64,000 nucleotides of DNA from Pyrrhoderma lamaoense (Eukaryota > Basidiomycota > Agaricomycetes > Hymenochaetales > Hymenochaetaceae): assembly GCA_002794735.1 (NCBI GenBank), contig NBAZ01000034.1:1-64000 (forward strand). Direction: 5' to 3'. Made by a program: the position numbers and the translations under genes. Position 1 is the first letter of the stretch. Each line of letters opens with the position of its first letter. This document shows positions 23,310-35,747 of the stretch, one piece after another. The notes below the pieces were generated by a model. It was not told the DNA's origin. It did no database searches and was given only the letters and a program-made list of their open reading frames with translations.

Positions 23310-25264
23310 TGTTTAGCAAGGAAGTATTGTAATGTTTTTGGGTAAACACACATACAACATTAAACATGTTTCTAATGAATTATGAAAATGTGAGACGTTA
23401 TTACCTCATTAGTATATGGCTTACGGATACACTATATTACCAAGCATGAGCATATGAGTGCAGTACAAATGCAAGAGCAATCAGACTGTTTTTTTTTCAG
23501 TATATCTATTTCTATCTCTCATCTATTCAGGAAAAATATAAGGGTGCAATAACACCCAACTACTCTTATCTACATAAACTGATTGACAGTTTTCCATGAT
23601 CAGAGAAGAGAGAGGAACCAGGTCGAGGGGCCTATATACCTAAGATTAGGGTAATCTGCTATCTACTAGTATTTCAGAGGGTGGTTTAGGGGATACTCCT
23701 CCCTAACTCGAAATCTGGGCTGAAGTTTTAGAAGAAATGTATCATCCAAGGAGATTTCTTCGAGCAGAAGATATGCTTTACTAATACAATAAAGCCCACC
23801 ATGGGCACCGAGTCCCACATTAGATATCTATATAAGGAAATTAGCATTCAGGTCACTGCACAAATTTAAGGGCACATGCCATTAACGTTCCTGTAATTAA
23901 AAATGGAAGGTTGACGATTTCTGTGTATCAACTCATGAGGGAGGATACTTCTTTCAGAAATTAAATTTTTGACACCAAGGCCTCGGATTGAAAAAAAACC
24001 CAATCAATCAGACGGTCCCATAAAACAAACTTTTTACTAATTTGTACTCTCTAAATCCCGAAATTGCGTCTTTACTCTTCTAGTGGAACATGCTTTCCGA
24101 GGCTACTTTCGTCTTTGTACAATTCATCATCAATTTATCTTTACATTTTCCGTTCTATCGCATCTATCTATCAGCTATGATTCGTTTGTCAAGATCCGAT
24201 GATACATTAGTATACATGATGTAAAATCAATTGTTTTGATGCACGTTAGGTATCAAACGAGTTCACTTGAGGGTTCGTTACGAAAGATGAGCTTGTCCCA
24301 AAGTTGGGTTCCTCTTCATTGTAGTAGTTCGTACAAGTTTATTTATAGAGATCCAACGATTGAACTAAATAACACGGTTGTAGACACAGTTTACTGGATG
24401 CTTGGTATATACGAATTGCCGATTGCTTGTCTATAGGGATATATATATAATGCACAAGGTTGTTGATGTTCAAGAAAAATGAGATGGGACGATAGCGGAG
24501 AAAGCGAGAACAAGAATGGAAAACTGATAGTGGAAAAGGAAGAGAACCGCAGTAAAAGAGCATGGTGAAGGTCAATCTAATTACAAATGTAAGGGCAAAG
24601 AAGAAAAATCCTTTCGAGGAGAAGCGAAAAAAATCTTCAGGGGAATTAGATTGGCCCAATGTGTCACAAAAGCCACACGACCCATCAGCGTTGGGGAAAT
24701 ACGACCACACGAGTATCAACACAAGAAGTCTCCATAATGGGCATTTATACTTCCCGAATAAAGGCTTGTATAAACTAGTGTTTATATTGGTTATGGAGTT
24801 TGTGACAGCCATAGCCTTTCTTAGGTGTTTTTGGTAATGTTGTTTTTGAAGGGAGGTAGATGATTCTCAGACGGACCGACTGAAAGCGAAAAGTCAATTG
24901 ATAGATGGGAGGTTGTGGCGAATGAAGAAGAGGAAATTGGAAGAAACTGGGAAATCACAATGTGAAGCATAAAAAACACCAAGAAATGAGTAAAGGGGAA
25001 GAGGGTTAGGTCCGTGGCTTCTGCCTAAAGCTATGTAAAATAATTGCGTGGTTGTCACTGTCAGTAATGTGTACAAGATGATGTGGGAGGAAAGCGCAGT
25101 GTTCGTGACGACGGCGTTCAATGCGTATACACAGTTTGTCGTTAATGCAAGATGTACGTTTGTGTTTTTATGCAAGTTTAAGAAAGGGAGAAAAGAAAAT
25201 GTAAAAAAGCAAGAGTAGGGGTTTTTGTGAACCTTGAATAGTTCGCGACAAAGCTTTCCTGCGA
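23310..25264. other. 2-kb gene-free stretch
   Basis: Head side of the phosducin-like gene and tail side of the F-box gene. ORFs at 24339-24837 overlap on opposite strands and look like shadows of each other. Nothing is recognised. Confidence 0.45.
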
Positions 25265-26798
25265 CTACAGTGTAGCAAGTTCTAGGCTAGCACGCTTCAA
25301 AGCCCGGCTCGTGATGTTCATTCCGTCCCAGTCTTCAAGCCAGACACTTTGTTCTTGAAAAACACGTAATAACCTGGTCCAAAATTCAGCATGTCGTCTA
25401 TCTACACCAGATGATTTGGCCATTTGGCTGGCAGGGCTCAGATCACGAATGAATCGTAAGCTAGGGAATGCCGAGCGCTGCAAACTCGTCAATTGTTCCA
25501 ATAATGTAAACGTATCTTTACATTCTTCAAGCCTCTTATCAATCCCACGAATTCCAATGAATTCAACACGTGGATGAGCTGGTAAAAGAACATGGGGAGG
25601 AATCCAATCGGGAGTCTGCCAATGCCATTCTGCGTCGGCACTGCAGATAAATTGCTTTAAATTCGGACACCATTTGGCTAAGTCGAATGAGGGACGAGCT
25701 AGTTCAACGTGGCTTGCAATCAGCGATGACGAATGACCGAGCTCAAGTTGCCTCAGAGATGCACCATGTGTCCGGAAAAAAGATGAGAACCCAACACCTC
25801 GGTAGTTGAATTCGCAAGAGACAACAGACACATTTTGTAGACTTGGCAACTTCCATGAAGCGAAAAATGAGAAAGTAAAATCGTCAACTTCTACTTTCAA
25901 GGACTTCAATGCCGGAAGCTCAATTGCGGGAAAACTTTCTGGAGTACTAAAAACAGCATGGTCGGGAGAGTCGGAGGTAATTTCAAGATACTCGATGGCC
26001 ATTGGACAATGAAAGAGGGAAGACATTTGTATATGTAAAGGAGTCTGGTCAAAATTCCTCCAAGATAAACGCCGAAGGTCCTTGCTACTTTGGGTCAAAA
26101 GGGAGAAAATTGTTTCTGGAGTACAACGTGGGTCCTGAGGCACAAAAGCGTTTTGTTTTACTGAGTGTCTATCAGTGTAAACGATGAGCTGTGACGCAAA
26201 ATCGAGCACGTTCTTGATATCAATAGGCGCGCAGGGATCTAACGAACTAGTCTCAATATGCAAACGCCTTATATACCATCCACTCGATATTGGGGCACCA
26301 CGCATATCTTCGAGAAGGAGAGTACGAGCGAGGGCTTTTGCTTGCTTTCCACGGCTAATCCAAACAAATTCATATAGGAATTCCACCATAAGGGAATTCC
26401 ATCGACGACAGACACGAGCAAGATTCAGCTTTTGGCGTATATTTTCGGTATATGCTTCTAAGTGACAGTCAGGAGATTCTTCGCTAGTCAAGAAAGAAAG
26501 CTCTAGGTCCGTGTCAAAAGGATTTGGTGAAAGGGAGGTCGCATAGCGAAAAATAATGAGCCAGAGTTCGGGGGGAACGCGCGTAGCATATGAAGCTGTC
26601 GAGGGCACGCTCGACTGCCTTGACTTAGATATAATACTACAATCAAAGATTGAGTACGATACAAAGACCATAAGATAACAAGACATACCTATCAAGTCGT
26701 GTTTTTCCAAGTAAATGAACTAATCTCTTCCCTGCTTTCGCACACTTTAGTTTGAAACTTGAGTCACGTTTGTTTGCACTTGTTACTACAGGTCGCAT
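25265..26798 (-). CDS. F-box-like protein with leucine-rich C-terminal region
   Basis: Two exons (26798-26689 and 26636-25265, 52-nt intron) give 493 residues; the junction reads [13 protein letters not shown] 26798 ([12 protein letters not shown]) is the first in-frame ATG. Around residue 55 comes the F-box start [13 protein letters not shown], with the second half [21 protein letters not shown]. The rest has irregular leucine-rich stretches ([33 protein letters not shown]) of the kind seen in agaricomycete F-box proteins. F-box proteins link substrates to SCF ubiquitin ligases. These genes are expanded in agaricomycetes and single members are rarely characterised. No frame problems. Confidence 0.8.
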
Positions 26799-28943
26799 GA
26801 AGATTGTTCGAGCTTTTTTTCTGAAAATGAAGAATATGCAAGACAAGATGGCTGAGAGATGTTCTGAGGGAGAGGTCGGAAAAGTCAATGGGAATGTGGT
26901 GGTCGCTAGTGGGAAGGAGAGAGGAGGAGAGAGGATCTAGTACCGGCGATTTACAGTACGATTATATAAGCTTATAACTCAGGGTGCCTTAGGCATATCC
27001 GAAATACTCGGTCCTTCCGATTTCTTTTAATTCCCATCAACCGGAATCTTCTATATGTTCGATGACTGAACCATAACCTTGTAAGGCACTTAGTGTTATC
27101 AAGAATTGTATTAAACAATAAAACAATAAAACAATAAAACAGCTCTCTTGTATACAAAATTGAGGGACTAGAGAGCTGACTCATTACGATGAAAAAGCAT
27201 GACTTTACATGTACATGTAGCAAACGAGTTGCCTCCAGAAGGATGGCGAGAATTCCACACTCTTTCGGAAAGTCGGAAGATACGCACAGCCCCAACCGGT
27301 AATTTAGTAGGGAAAGAAAAGTAAGCAGATCTAGATGATCTAGAAAGAAAATATAATACTCTTCGCATGGAGGTAAGGAAGAGAACTGAGGAACAATTGT
27401 AACAACGTGGACTTGGAAGTTTCTACATTTATTAACAATGGGGATTCTATCTCATAGTATACATGAATGAAAGAAACAAGGGGGAAAGGATCTACATCTG
27501 TTCAACTCTGGAAATGATCGATCGCTAGCTTAAAAATCCAAGCATAATCAAACATGTTTGATATTGTACTACACTCCTTAATCGTATCAGATGATTCGCA
27601 GTTCTCTAGGAATTTATACGAGAACGCGAGATATTAACCCTTTATTTCAGAATTTTCATCAGAATTTTGAGAACTTCCGGTTGATGATATAAACTTACAT
27701 GTAAAACCGTAGTTATCCATCACACGTAATAGATATGGCATCAATGTCCAAAGAAGCTATGATCACTAGTGAAGTAATTGGTCCGTAGACATTGGCTACT
27801 GAGGTGCGATAGTTGTTTCTGTGTTACACTCTACCAATACATATATCATTAAAATTGATCGATATTCTCTAAATCTGAATACTCGAAGGATCGAGTTCAA
27901 GATCTCGAATGCGTATCGACCCTGCACCGAGGTTCGGCCTTACAGCCACAACACGTGATGTTTACAACCGATATTCACGACCTGGCGTTCTAAACTTCTG
28001 TCCCCACGACGACAGTTGAATTCATAGCTGAAAGCTGTTGCTTAAACTGTTAATAAAATATCCCATATATTTCCATACAGCTATTCCTATTTGTTTATGA
28101 TGTACGCTTCAGATCTTGAAGCTTACATAGCGAAACCTACGAATTGGTATAGGATCAATTGCTGATTATCAGTAAATTTAAGCCACGTCAATGTCATATA
28201 GCTAAAAAGAAAAGTTTTTTTAGTTGATTCCCAGAGAGAGAAAAGTGGGTGTCGGGTCAACCTGAAGCATCTAGAAGATACTGGACATTTCGGCCGATGA
28301 TGATGTCGATAGAAATTCTCAGGGCCGCCTTTTCAGTCTATGAGCTTCAATGACTGTATTTGTAAACGCATGGAACTGGATATATCAAGTCTTTGATATA
28401 AAAAGGTCAAAATCTGAGTTGTGTCTTCCGTCTGGGATACTAGTAGTACAACAAAAGTTCAAATGGAGCAAGCCGCGGAGAACGGAACCGACCGTATACT
28501 TCGAAGTTATATATCCCTATTATATTTATCAACGATTCATATGTAATTGCATCCGGTATATACACAGTTCCTGTAGACGAGACCAACTGCGTCTGTATTG
28601 CAAGTCACCTACACTTAAAAGAGCATTCAAATATCTCATCGAGTTGCTCACTGAAAAAATCTGCTTCCAGTCGATTGTCAAAAAAACTGCCATAGCTCAG
28701 CTCGTAGTATGATAGATGGATGCAAAAAGTAAGAGCAGAGTATACTGAGATGATGTATAGATTATAGCAAAGTCATAATTAGCGTGATCGACCCAAAAAG
28801 AGCCGCTCATGACGACTATGCATATAATGAAACTCACTGATGTTTTTATATCTGATCTCTCACCAGGGGGTTTAATGATCCCTAGCAATTATTCAGCTCA
28901 AATGTCATTTAAACGTATTATCAGTGGATACAGCACAGAGTTA
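26799..28943. other. 2.1-kb gene-free stretch
   Basis: Upstream of the F-box gene and downstream of the PEBP gene. It includes an AT-rich tandem repeat near 27110. A 120-residue ORF at 28350-28712 (start MTVFVNAWNWIYQ) has no recognisable motif and is not called. Confidence 0.4.
27108..27141. repeat. Short tandem repeat (AAAACAAT units)
   Basis: About four copies of an eight-base A-rich unit, the first slightly altered. It is a simple intergenic repeat. Confidence 0.85.
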
Positions 28944-29769
28944 TTATTCTGAAGAAAGTAAGAAGTAATTAGCGCCAACGAGTGTTAATCCATGCTTTTT
29001 AGCGAAGTCCGTGGCACTCCAACGTCTTCTTTGTTCTAAATCAGAACCACGCTCAATCGCATCTTCGGAAACTACGTAGCCGTATCTGGCTCTTTAAATA
29101 GAAGAAAAACTAAATATTCACTGAATTAATTAATCTTTTGCTTATAAAAGCGTAGAAAGCTCACCATAGCGATGCATTCCAGTCCCTGATCCAGGTCCGG
29201 GAGGACGATATGGAGTAATCGCAGGCTTCGTTGTTGACGCTGACAACGGCTCAGTTAAGGGGTCACCAAGATCACGTCCCGTAGAAGCTGCTGCAACAAT
29301 CTCGCTTGTTGTAGGAGGTCGTAAACCCTGAGTCTAGATAAGCAATAAAAGTGATTAGCCTGAGTTTAGACATAGAGATGTTAAAGTAAGTATGTAAGAT
29401 GAAATAGAGGAGCATACCACCCAGTGTCTAAATGGACCAAACTTTGGATCTTGCTTTGAAGGGGCGTCCGGATCAAGCATTGCAATAGTGTATGTTCCTC
29501 CGTCTGTGCTATTGAGAGGTGTTATTTCAACCGACGGCTCCAGCTGAGTATCAGTTTTTGTGAGTATGTTTCCTAGCATCGCCTCGCCCCGGACTGAGGC
29601 CAAGATACAGAAAACAGGGTAGATGGTCTAAAATCCTCGGGAATAACCTTCGATACAATGTATCAGACTGCTAAGTACTAGTTCTGTATACAGAATTTCA
29701 TACATCTGGAATTATTCCATCTTTCCTTAGTGCCAGTGAGACATTGGATAAGGGGTCTAGCAAAGGCAT
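28944..29769 (-). CDS. PEBP-family protein (phosphatidylethanolamine-binding type)
   Basis: Four exons (29769-29704, 29647-29418, 29333-29165, 29089-28944) give about 203 residues if one base is missing near 29590. There SVSWPQSG in one frame continues as GEAMLGNILTK in the other. Family landmarks are the N-terminus LRKDGIIPD-VIPEDFRPS, the ligand-pocket motifs AMLDPDAPS and FGPFRHWV, GxGTGMHRY, and the C-terminal ERGSDLEQRRRW..LVGANYF. The segment after HRY, usually a conserved hydrophobic strand (VFLLF-like), is absent: the splice gives HRY-GARYGYVV. That is either a true loss or a missed exon. Fungal relatives bind lipids or inhibit carboxypeptidase Y. It is divergent from the PGK gene 227 bases away. 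Confidence 0.75.
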
Positions 29770-29996
29770 TTCTCCAGGATATATCGCACACGAGAACTAG
29801 AGATATGGTATTTTCGTCGAGGATGGATACCTATCAACCATCTAGTAATTAAGTAACAAAACTATGACGTAGTGTTTGATTATACAATACTCTATCGGAT
29901 CACGAGACCACCGATCCAAATTGGGTGACGGGCGCATACGCTCAGCTGGACGCGATATCCTCCGTAAAGCTTTCTTCAGCTCAGACCGCCACAAAC
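29770..29996. promoter_or_regulatory. Divergent promoter region, PEBP / phosphoglycerate kinase
   Basis: Only 227 bases separate the two start codons on opposite strands, so both genes must share this region for initiation. No clear TATA box was identified. The PGK-proximal part is CT-rich, as is usual for strongly expressed fungal genes. Confidence 0.45.
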
Positions 29997-31535
29997 ATGT
30001 CGCTTTCTAACAAGCTAGGAATCACTGACTTGGATCTTAAGGGCAAGAAGGTCCTCATTCGTGTTGACTTTAATGTTCCTATGAAAGATGGCAAGATCAC
30101 AATCCTGCTGTATGTGAATTTACGCACTCTATCGAATTATTTCATCTGAGCATCAATATTCTATCAAGCGTATCGTAGCTGCATTACCAACGATCAAATA
30201 TGCTCTTGATAATGGTGAGTAACACAGCAACAGCTTGCTACAGCCATAATAGAGATCGTGGCGATAACAAACTGCGAGATGACGTTTATTATTTTCACCA
30301 AGTATCTTAGTCTGATATCTTGTATGTATAGGTGCTCACACGGTCGTTCTCATGTCACATCTTGGACGTCCAGATGGAAAAGTTGTTGCAAAATACTCGC
30401 TTGAACCAGTCGCAAAAGAAGTTGAAGAGCGCCTCGGCAAACCTGTCACTTTCCTCAAGGATTGCGTAGGACCTGAAGTAGAATCGGCAGTTTCCTCCGC
30501 TTCCCCGGTTCAGTCTTCTTACTTGAGAACTTGCGTTTCCATATTGAGGAAGAAGGTTCTGCGAAAAATCCCGATGGTACAAAAACGAAGGCAGACAAGG
30601 CTGCAGTAGAAGCGTTCCGGGCTGGGCTCACTAAGCTTGGTGATGTTTATATCAATGATGCATTCGGAACAGCACACAGAGCACATGCAAGTATGGTTGG
30701 TATACAACTTCCCCAGCGCGCGGCAGGATTCTTGATGAAGAAAGAATTAGATTACTTTGCAAAGGCTCTTGAGCATCCAGAACGACCATTCCTTGCCATT
30801 CTCGGAGGAGCAAAAGTGTCAGACAAAATTCAACTGATTGACAATATGCTTGACAAGGTAGACAAGCTGATAATCTGCGGTGGAATGTCGTTCACGTTCA
30901 AGAAAACTCTTGAAGGAGTAAATGTATGTTTTGTCTCGCTCTCATATCTATAGTGGCGACTGATTTTTGGAGTGTAGATCGGAAAGTCTCTGTTTGATGA
31001 GGCTGGATCGACAAAGGTTGCGAGCTTGATCGAGAAGGCAAAGAAGAACAATGTTCAACTTGTCTTCCCTGTAGACTATATCACTGCGTCTACATTCGCA
31101 GCAGATGCCGAGACGGGCAGCGCTACCGATAGTACAGGTATCCCCGATGAATGGATGGGTCTCGATTGTGGCCCTGAATCTAGAAAAATATTCAGAGAAA
31201 CCGTTTTATCTGCAAAGACTATCCTATGGAATGGACCTCCAGGTGTTTTTGAATTCCCAGCTTTTGCAGATGGTTCAAAAGCTTTACTTGATGCAAATGT
31301 CGAAGCCGCCAAAAACGGTGCTGTTGTTATTGTAGGAGGAGGTGACACGGCAACTGTTGCAGTACAATACGGAAAGAAAATGAACTCAGCCACGTCAGCA
31401 CTGGGGGAGGCGCAAGCTTGGAGTTGCTTGAGGGAAAGGTATGAATCAACGGATTTCCAAGAGAGACCACGTTTCTTATATTACATAATATAGATCCTTC
31501 CTGGAGTTGCTGCACTTAGCGACAAATCAGCATGA
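29997..31535 (+). CDS. pgk1: Phosphoglycerate kinase
   Basis: Five exons (29997-30109, 30169-30214, 30332-30923, 30978-31438, 31494-31535) encode a standard 418-residue enzyme once three single bases are supplied near 30101, 30508 and 31383. Landmarks are [10 protein letters not shown], the SHLGRPDG substrate loop, LENLRFH (read one base out of frame at 30508), GGAKVSDKI, the WNGPPGVFE nucleotide region, GGGDTA, and the C-terminal [14 protein letters not shown] then LPGVAALS. The enzyme transfers phosphate from 1,3-bisphosphoglycerate to ADP in glycolysis in the cytosol. All splice phases close only with the three extra bases. In an essential single-copy-type gene this points to assembly deletions, not a pseudogene. 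ATG 29997 gives the usual MSLSNKLGI start. Confidence 0.95.
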
Positions 31536-31631
31536 CTTCACAAGCTATAGAAAGGAACACAATTTTCATCAAACCACATCTCATTTGTGAAAGGGACTAG
31601 TATTCATTTTGAAAATCTAATATACTGGCCC

Positions 31632-31666
31632 AAAAGAAAAGAAAAGAAAAGAAAAGAAGAAAAGAA
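31632..31666. repeat. (AAAAG)n simple repeat
   Basis: Purine-rich pentanucleotide run about 100 bases downstream of the PGK stop codon. Confidence 0.9.
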
Positions 31667-32289
31667 TGCATTGTAATAACTCTCAGTGATTTTATACTGT
31701 TTGGTGTGCTAGATAGACATTTTATACGAAATCTCAATTCTCATCAATAGACTTTTATTTGTTGTGTTGTGTAAACACAGTTGTATACTAATTTAGGACG
31801 GATTTTATCCTGAAAGAAATGACTTCAAAAGATACTGTCTAGTATATAGTATAACTATGTACCGAGACGCGAACTTCATACTTTTATCTGCGTGTATGCG
31901 TGTATGTGAATTTATATCCATATGAACCACCAATATATTATAAGGGAATTCGTTATGTGATCAGTTTCTGTATAAAGCTTTATTGCCTAATGTCAAAGGA
32001 TCAAATGGATAATGATAAGTCAATTAAAACCAAGGTTGAAAGTAGGTATGACTTTACACAACATCGTCGTCTAAGATTGAGCCATGTACAATAAAGAATT
32101 GAGACTTAAATGAAATTAATCTGATGCCCTCGAGCTAGATGAACAACTTAAGGTACAAACCACCCGTTTTCTGAACGAGCAACCTCTGAAGTATGTCAAG
32201 ACGGATATCATACCAGTGGATGGGCTTCTTGCCTAAAACTCCACAGTACCTTAGTGAAGGTAGAAGGATATGCAATCAAGTCGGCAGTA

Positions 32290-32313
32290 ATCCTTGCGGC
32301 CGCCACCACTCAG
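32290..32313 (-). repeat. 24-base exact match to 54501-54524 (inverted)
   Basis: The 24 bases are identical to the reverse complement of 54501-54524, including a GCGGCCGC (NotI) core, and flanks diverge at once on both sides. On the minus strand it reads EWWRPQG in an open frame. The other copy reads the same peptide on the plus strand. Confidence 0.75.
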
Positions 32314-33405
32314 GAGTCGTGCAGAAAGAATAAATAGTCTTCGTACTTTCCTCGTCTGAGTATAGGCCCGCAAGCATTATCGCCGAGATGGGGCATAACA
32401 CATCAGAAATATTGGAGGGCAAAGGCCAGACAAAACGTTAAGAGGGTTCATCTACGTTCTCTGGGGTTGCAGAGCTCCAAGAGATGATCATCACAACTCA
32501 TTATCCCACTCTTCTTATACAAAAATACTAAGTGTGTACGTAACCATCTTTCTTCCTTGACCCAAATAAAAACCATTACACCACTAGTAGTAAAACGGTA
32601 TCCGTAAGAGCATAAGACGATAAATTTGTTGATTCTTTTCTTACTTCTTGCCATCGTTCTAATTGATCGTCATTACCACGCAAGGTTGCACAATCTCTCA
32701 CTGAGATCCTTTCGCCCTGAATTGAGATTCGCGGGACCTTTATGACAAAGATAGTGATTTTTTGTGATTGTGAGTCCCTCACGTTTTCAAAAGGTGACTT
32801 CTATCATAGTTGTCAGGACGTTAAGTTACCAATAAGGATAATCACAATGTTAGTTTTATCTCTGAAACCAACTTTCGTAAATGGTTATAAATTATGTTGG
32901 CTAGACAGAAACTCATCTCCAGTCCGCGGCCTTTCTTTAGCATTGGACCCGCACTTGAAAACATCTATTTCGCATCATAAGAGAACTTTTTCAAAGAAGG
33001 GTTGTGTGCGAGACAAATGTCCACAGAGCTCCAGAATGACAAAAATTATCAGCTTCCTCATATATAAGTATCTTCTAGAGGTGCTTCTTCAATCTTTTTA
33101 CATGTAAGCCGTTTACCAGGAAGAAGTTGATACCAAAAGAGTACACCTTGGCTGATCAGCTATTGTGTCTACTATCTATCTCACTTCCGGATATTTTTAC
33201 CATCTACTACTTGCTCATTGAGTATATTAATTCACATTGTAGCGTTTTTGAGACGATTCAAAAGAGAAATTTTGCATAGCCTACTGGATTTACACGAAGT
33301 ACTATGTTTGCCCCAAACAACTAGTAATTAGATACAGTACTAACACCTGGGATTTGAGAATTAGTGTATCAATCAGTAGATTTGCACCCGATAACTTTCT
33401 CGTTC

Positions 33406-34819
33406 TCAGCAAGAGAACTTCAATTTCTGTAGTTGGAGTATACCTTCGACTTCGGGCCGGATAGATGCCATAAGGTCCTGAGTAGAATACTTCGGATCCC
33501 AGCCAATGGAACGAGCTCGGGTAGCAATACATCGAGAATTGGTTCCGAAGAAGTCAGGCTTAAACATAGAAAACGATCAGCACTGATGTCGGAAAACAGA
33601 AGTTTTGCTACCCACTCCATCACCAAGATATTTGAGACACTCTTCTCGAGAAAATGACGTTACTTCTGGACTTTTGGCTTTACCAAACGAGAAGAGAACC
33701 TCGGCAATACGCTTGCAAACATCATATAGGACGTGTTCCCCGGATTCAGAGAAATAGAGTCCGTGTCGTCCGTGGGGGGTCACGTCTGGTTCCTCTCGGC
33801 ATTTATCAAAGATTTTCAGATACAGATCTGCCTCTAATGTTTATTAAATATAGACGGTTTGTAATCCAATTTATCGAGAAAGAAGATAAAATCTCACGGT
33901 CATCAATATGTACATTAGGCCACATGTTTTTTCCTAGACCGACTACACCTCCTTGTCCCCGATCCAGTGCAGCTCGAATCAGATACGGAATTTGAATAGA
34001 ATAAGGGTTTTGAAGTCCTGATTCCGTAAGTCCATTTTTAGCGATCCCATACACGGTTGAAGGAAAATGATGAAAGTTCTTGCATAACCTATTATAAAGT
34101 CAGTAGAGTCTTGTATCTGGAGAGGGCCTCACACACCTTCCTCATCTGCTGCAACGATAGTTGAGTCAACTAGTCGATGTGGCTGGGTGATCGGGAGTGC
34201 TTCAATCTCTTCTATATTTGCATCATCGTACACCTTCTTATTTACGTACATTCCTCCAGCGTCGTCGTCCAGAACTGCGGTTCCTGACTAACCAGGGTAA
34301 ATCAGCTTGGGACAGAGTGTGTTAATCTAGGAGCACCATACTGTCTGTATCAAAACGGGTCTTTTCCCTGTCTTTTCGTTATGTCTCTTCATCCCCTTTA
34401 GTATTGCAAGTATAGATGCATAGTCTACAATATCTGCCTATCATATCGGTATCAGTACTAAAGCCATGTTTCAGTCAGTATTGGTTGTAAGATCCTACGG
34501 TAGTAATAATGTAATCCGCTTCTGAAGCTGCGGCTTCCAACTCTTTCAGGTCGGAAAGACTGCCTTCTACTGGTTCGACTCCATATTCACTCGCAAAGCG
34601 CTTGGCTTTGGTTTTATCACGTACAAGTGCCTTTATGGCAAACTTACTACGATCTGAATGATTAAGGAGACGCCATAGAACTGATCCACCGATGTAGCCT
34701 TTGTAAAAGTGAACAGGCAGAAGTAGATTCTTATTAGCATGTGGGACTAAAAATCAGAGTGTTTTATTACCAGTGGCACCAGTCAAAAAGATCTTCTGTT
34801 TAACAGCGGAAAGTGACAT
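33406..34819 (-). CDS. NAD(P)-binding Rossmann protein (epimerase/dehydratase type)
   Basis: Seven exons on the minus strand (34819-34771, 34698-34499, 34437-34342, 34287-34137, 34088-33898, 33833-33616, 33558-33406) give about 352 residues, with one base missing near 34064 (ARTFII then PSTVYGIAK). The N-terminus carries the nucleotide-binding glycine motif LTGATGYIGGSV. The YGIAK sequence matches the YxxxK catalytic pattern of extended short-chain dehydrogenases. Further landmarks are VLIQTSGTAVL, HIDDQADLYLKIFD and, at the end, RARSIGWDPKY. Basidiomycete genomes carry many such uncharacterised proteins. The substrate is unknown. Confidence 0.8.
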
Positions 34820-35085
34820 ATTATGTAGTGATGATCACCAGGAAGAGCTGAGATAGGTTGTTCAAATGAGATGGCAGAGTCTGAAGCTGAACCAACGCAT
34901 GACCTTACAAGGACTTCTACTTCGTGTCTTATATATGCATGTAGATTTTGTTGGGGTGGCCGGTGGCATATGGGCTCAAAGTGGGATCCTCAGCTTCCTA
35001 ACAAGACTAAGAGCAACAACAGTATAGTTGCCGAACACTCAGGCATTATGGCTCCGCTTGTTTAGACAGATGTCAGAGAAGACAA

Positions 35086-35568
35086 CTAACTGTTTGAAAA
35101 AACGACACTTCCGTAGAGTTTTTTTAAATTTTCGTAAGCGTGAAGAACGTGAGGGTGATTAGGACGATTACTCATATGCTTTTCCTCAGATACTGTAGAC
35201 AGATATAGCCTGTGGGATCCCAAATAGCCAATTAACGATACAGTCAGACACCGATGAGACCGTATTGAATCTATATTCAGTTTTACATCGAGTACTACTG
35301 ATCCATTGAATCTGAGATACCAATACACAAGTCCTGAGATTCGATATAGTGGGCTAGATAAGGTAGCATGCAGGTCATCAAGATCGAAATTTGCTTTGAA
35401 AGAATCCGAAATTGCCGCAATTTCATCCACTAATTTGGTATAAACAAGAGGCAAGACACCGGAACGAGACATACTGATGTACGTATCACCGGAACCATAG
35501 AAGCCGGTGGTCACAGTGGTCACTCGTATCGGGTCCGACGGACATATGGATATTGGTGAAAATATCAT
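35086..35568 (-). CDS. Hypothetical protein, uncertain
   Basis: A 160-residue ATG-initiated minus-strand frame lies between the epimerase-type gene and the FF-domain gene, both also on the minus strand. It has balanced composition (SGLVYWYLRFNGSVV, VSEEKHMSNRPNH) but no recognised motif, signal peptide or splice partner. It may be real or chance. Confidence 0.25.
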   Translation of the reverse strand: MIFSPISICPSDPIRVTTVTTGFYGSGDTYISMSRSGVLPLVYTKLVDEIAAISDSFKANFDLDDLHATLSSPLYRISGLVYWYLRFNGSVVLDVKLNIDSIRSHRCLTVSLIGYLGSHRLYLSTVSEEKHMSNRPNHPHVLHAYENLKKLYGSVVFSNS

Positions 35569-35747
35569 GAAACTTCAGGTAGTGTAGATAAGAAATACTT
35601 ATGTTATATGTGCCAATCTTTTCGCCACTAAAGGGAAATTCCGTTCTCTGCTGTAAATGAAACTACCTCTATCTCAGTAAGCAGATCAAAACATGAATGC
35701 TGAGAGGATTAAGCCTTATGATCCGCACAGAATTAATATACTAGGTC

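Larger units (their letters stand above)
31536..33405. other. 1.9-kb stretch without a firm gene
   Basis: It contains an (AAAAG)n run and, at 32290-32313, one copy of a 24-base sequence that recurs inverted at 54501. On the minus strand around 32390-32250 the reading MLAGLYSDEESTKTIYSFCTTPEWWRPQG is protein-like and may be an exon of an unidentified gene. Nothing firm is called. Confidence 0.4.

Noticed and set aside
24339..24837. 157-codon minus ORF and 91-codon plus ORF over the same DNA
   Set aside because: Low-complexity, no family features; they lie in the gene-free region beyond the F-box gene's 3' end.
28690..28710. A-box-like TAGCTCAGCTCG, possible tRNA
   Set aside because: No matching B box (GGTTCGAATCC-like) or cloverleaf within tRNA distance.
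28350..28712. 120-codon plus ORF starting MTVFVNAWNW
   Set aside because: It has an ATG but no recognised motif, and composition follows the surrounding AT-rich DNA.
29997..31535. Programmed -1 ribosomal frameshifting in PGK and other genes
   Set aside because: The sites share no slippery heptamer or common downstream structure and occur in unrelated genes. Missing bases near homopolymers explain them more simply.
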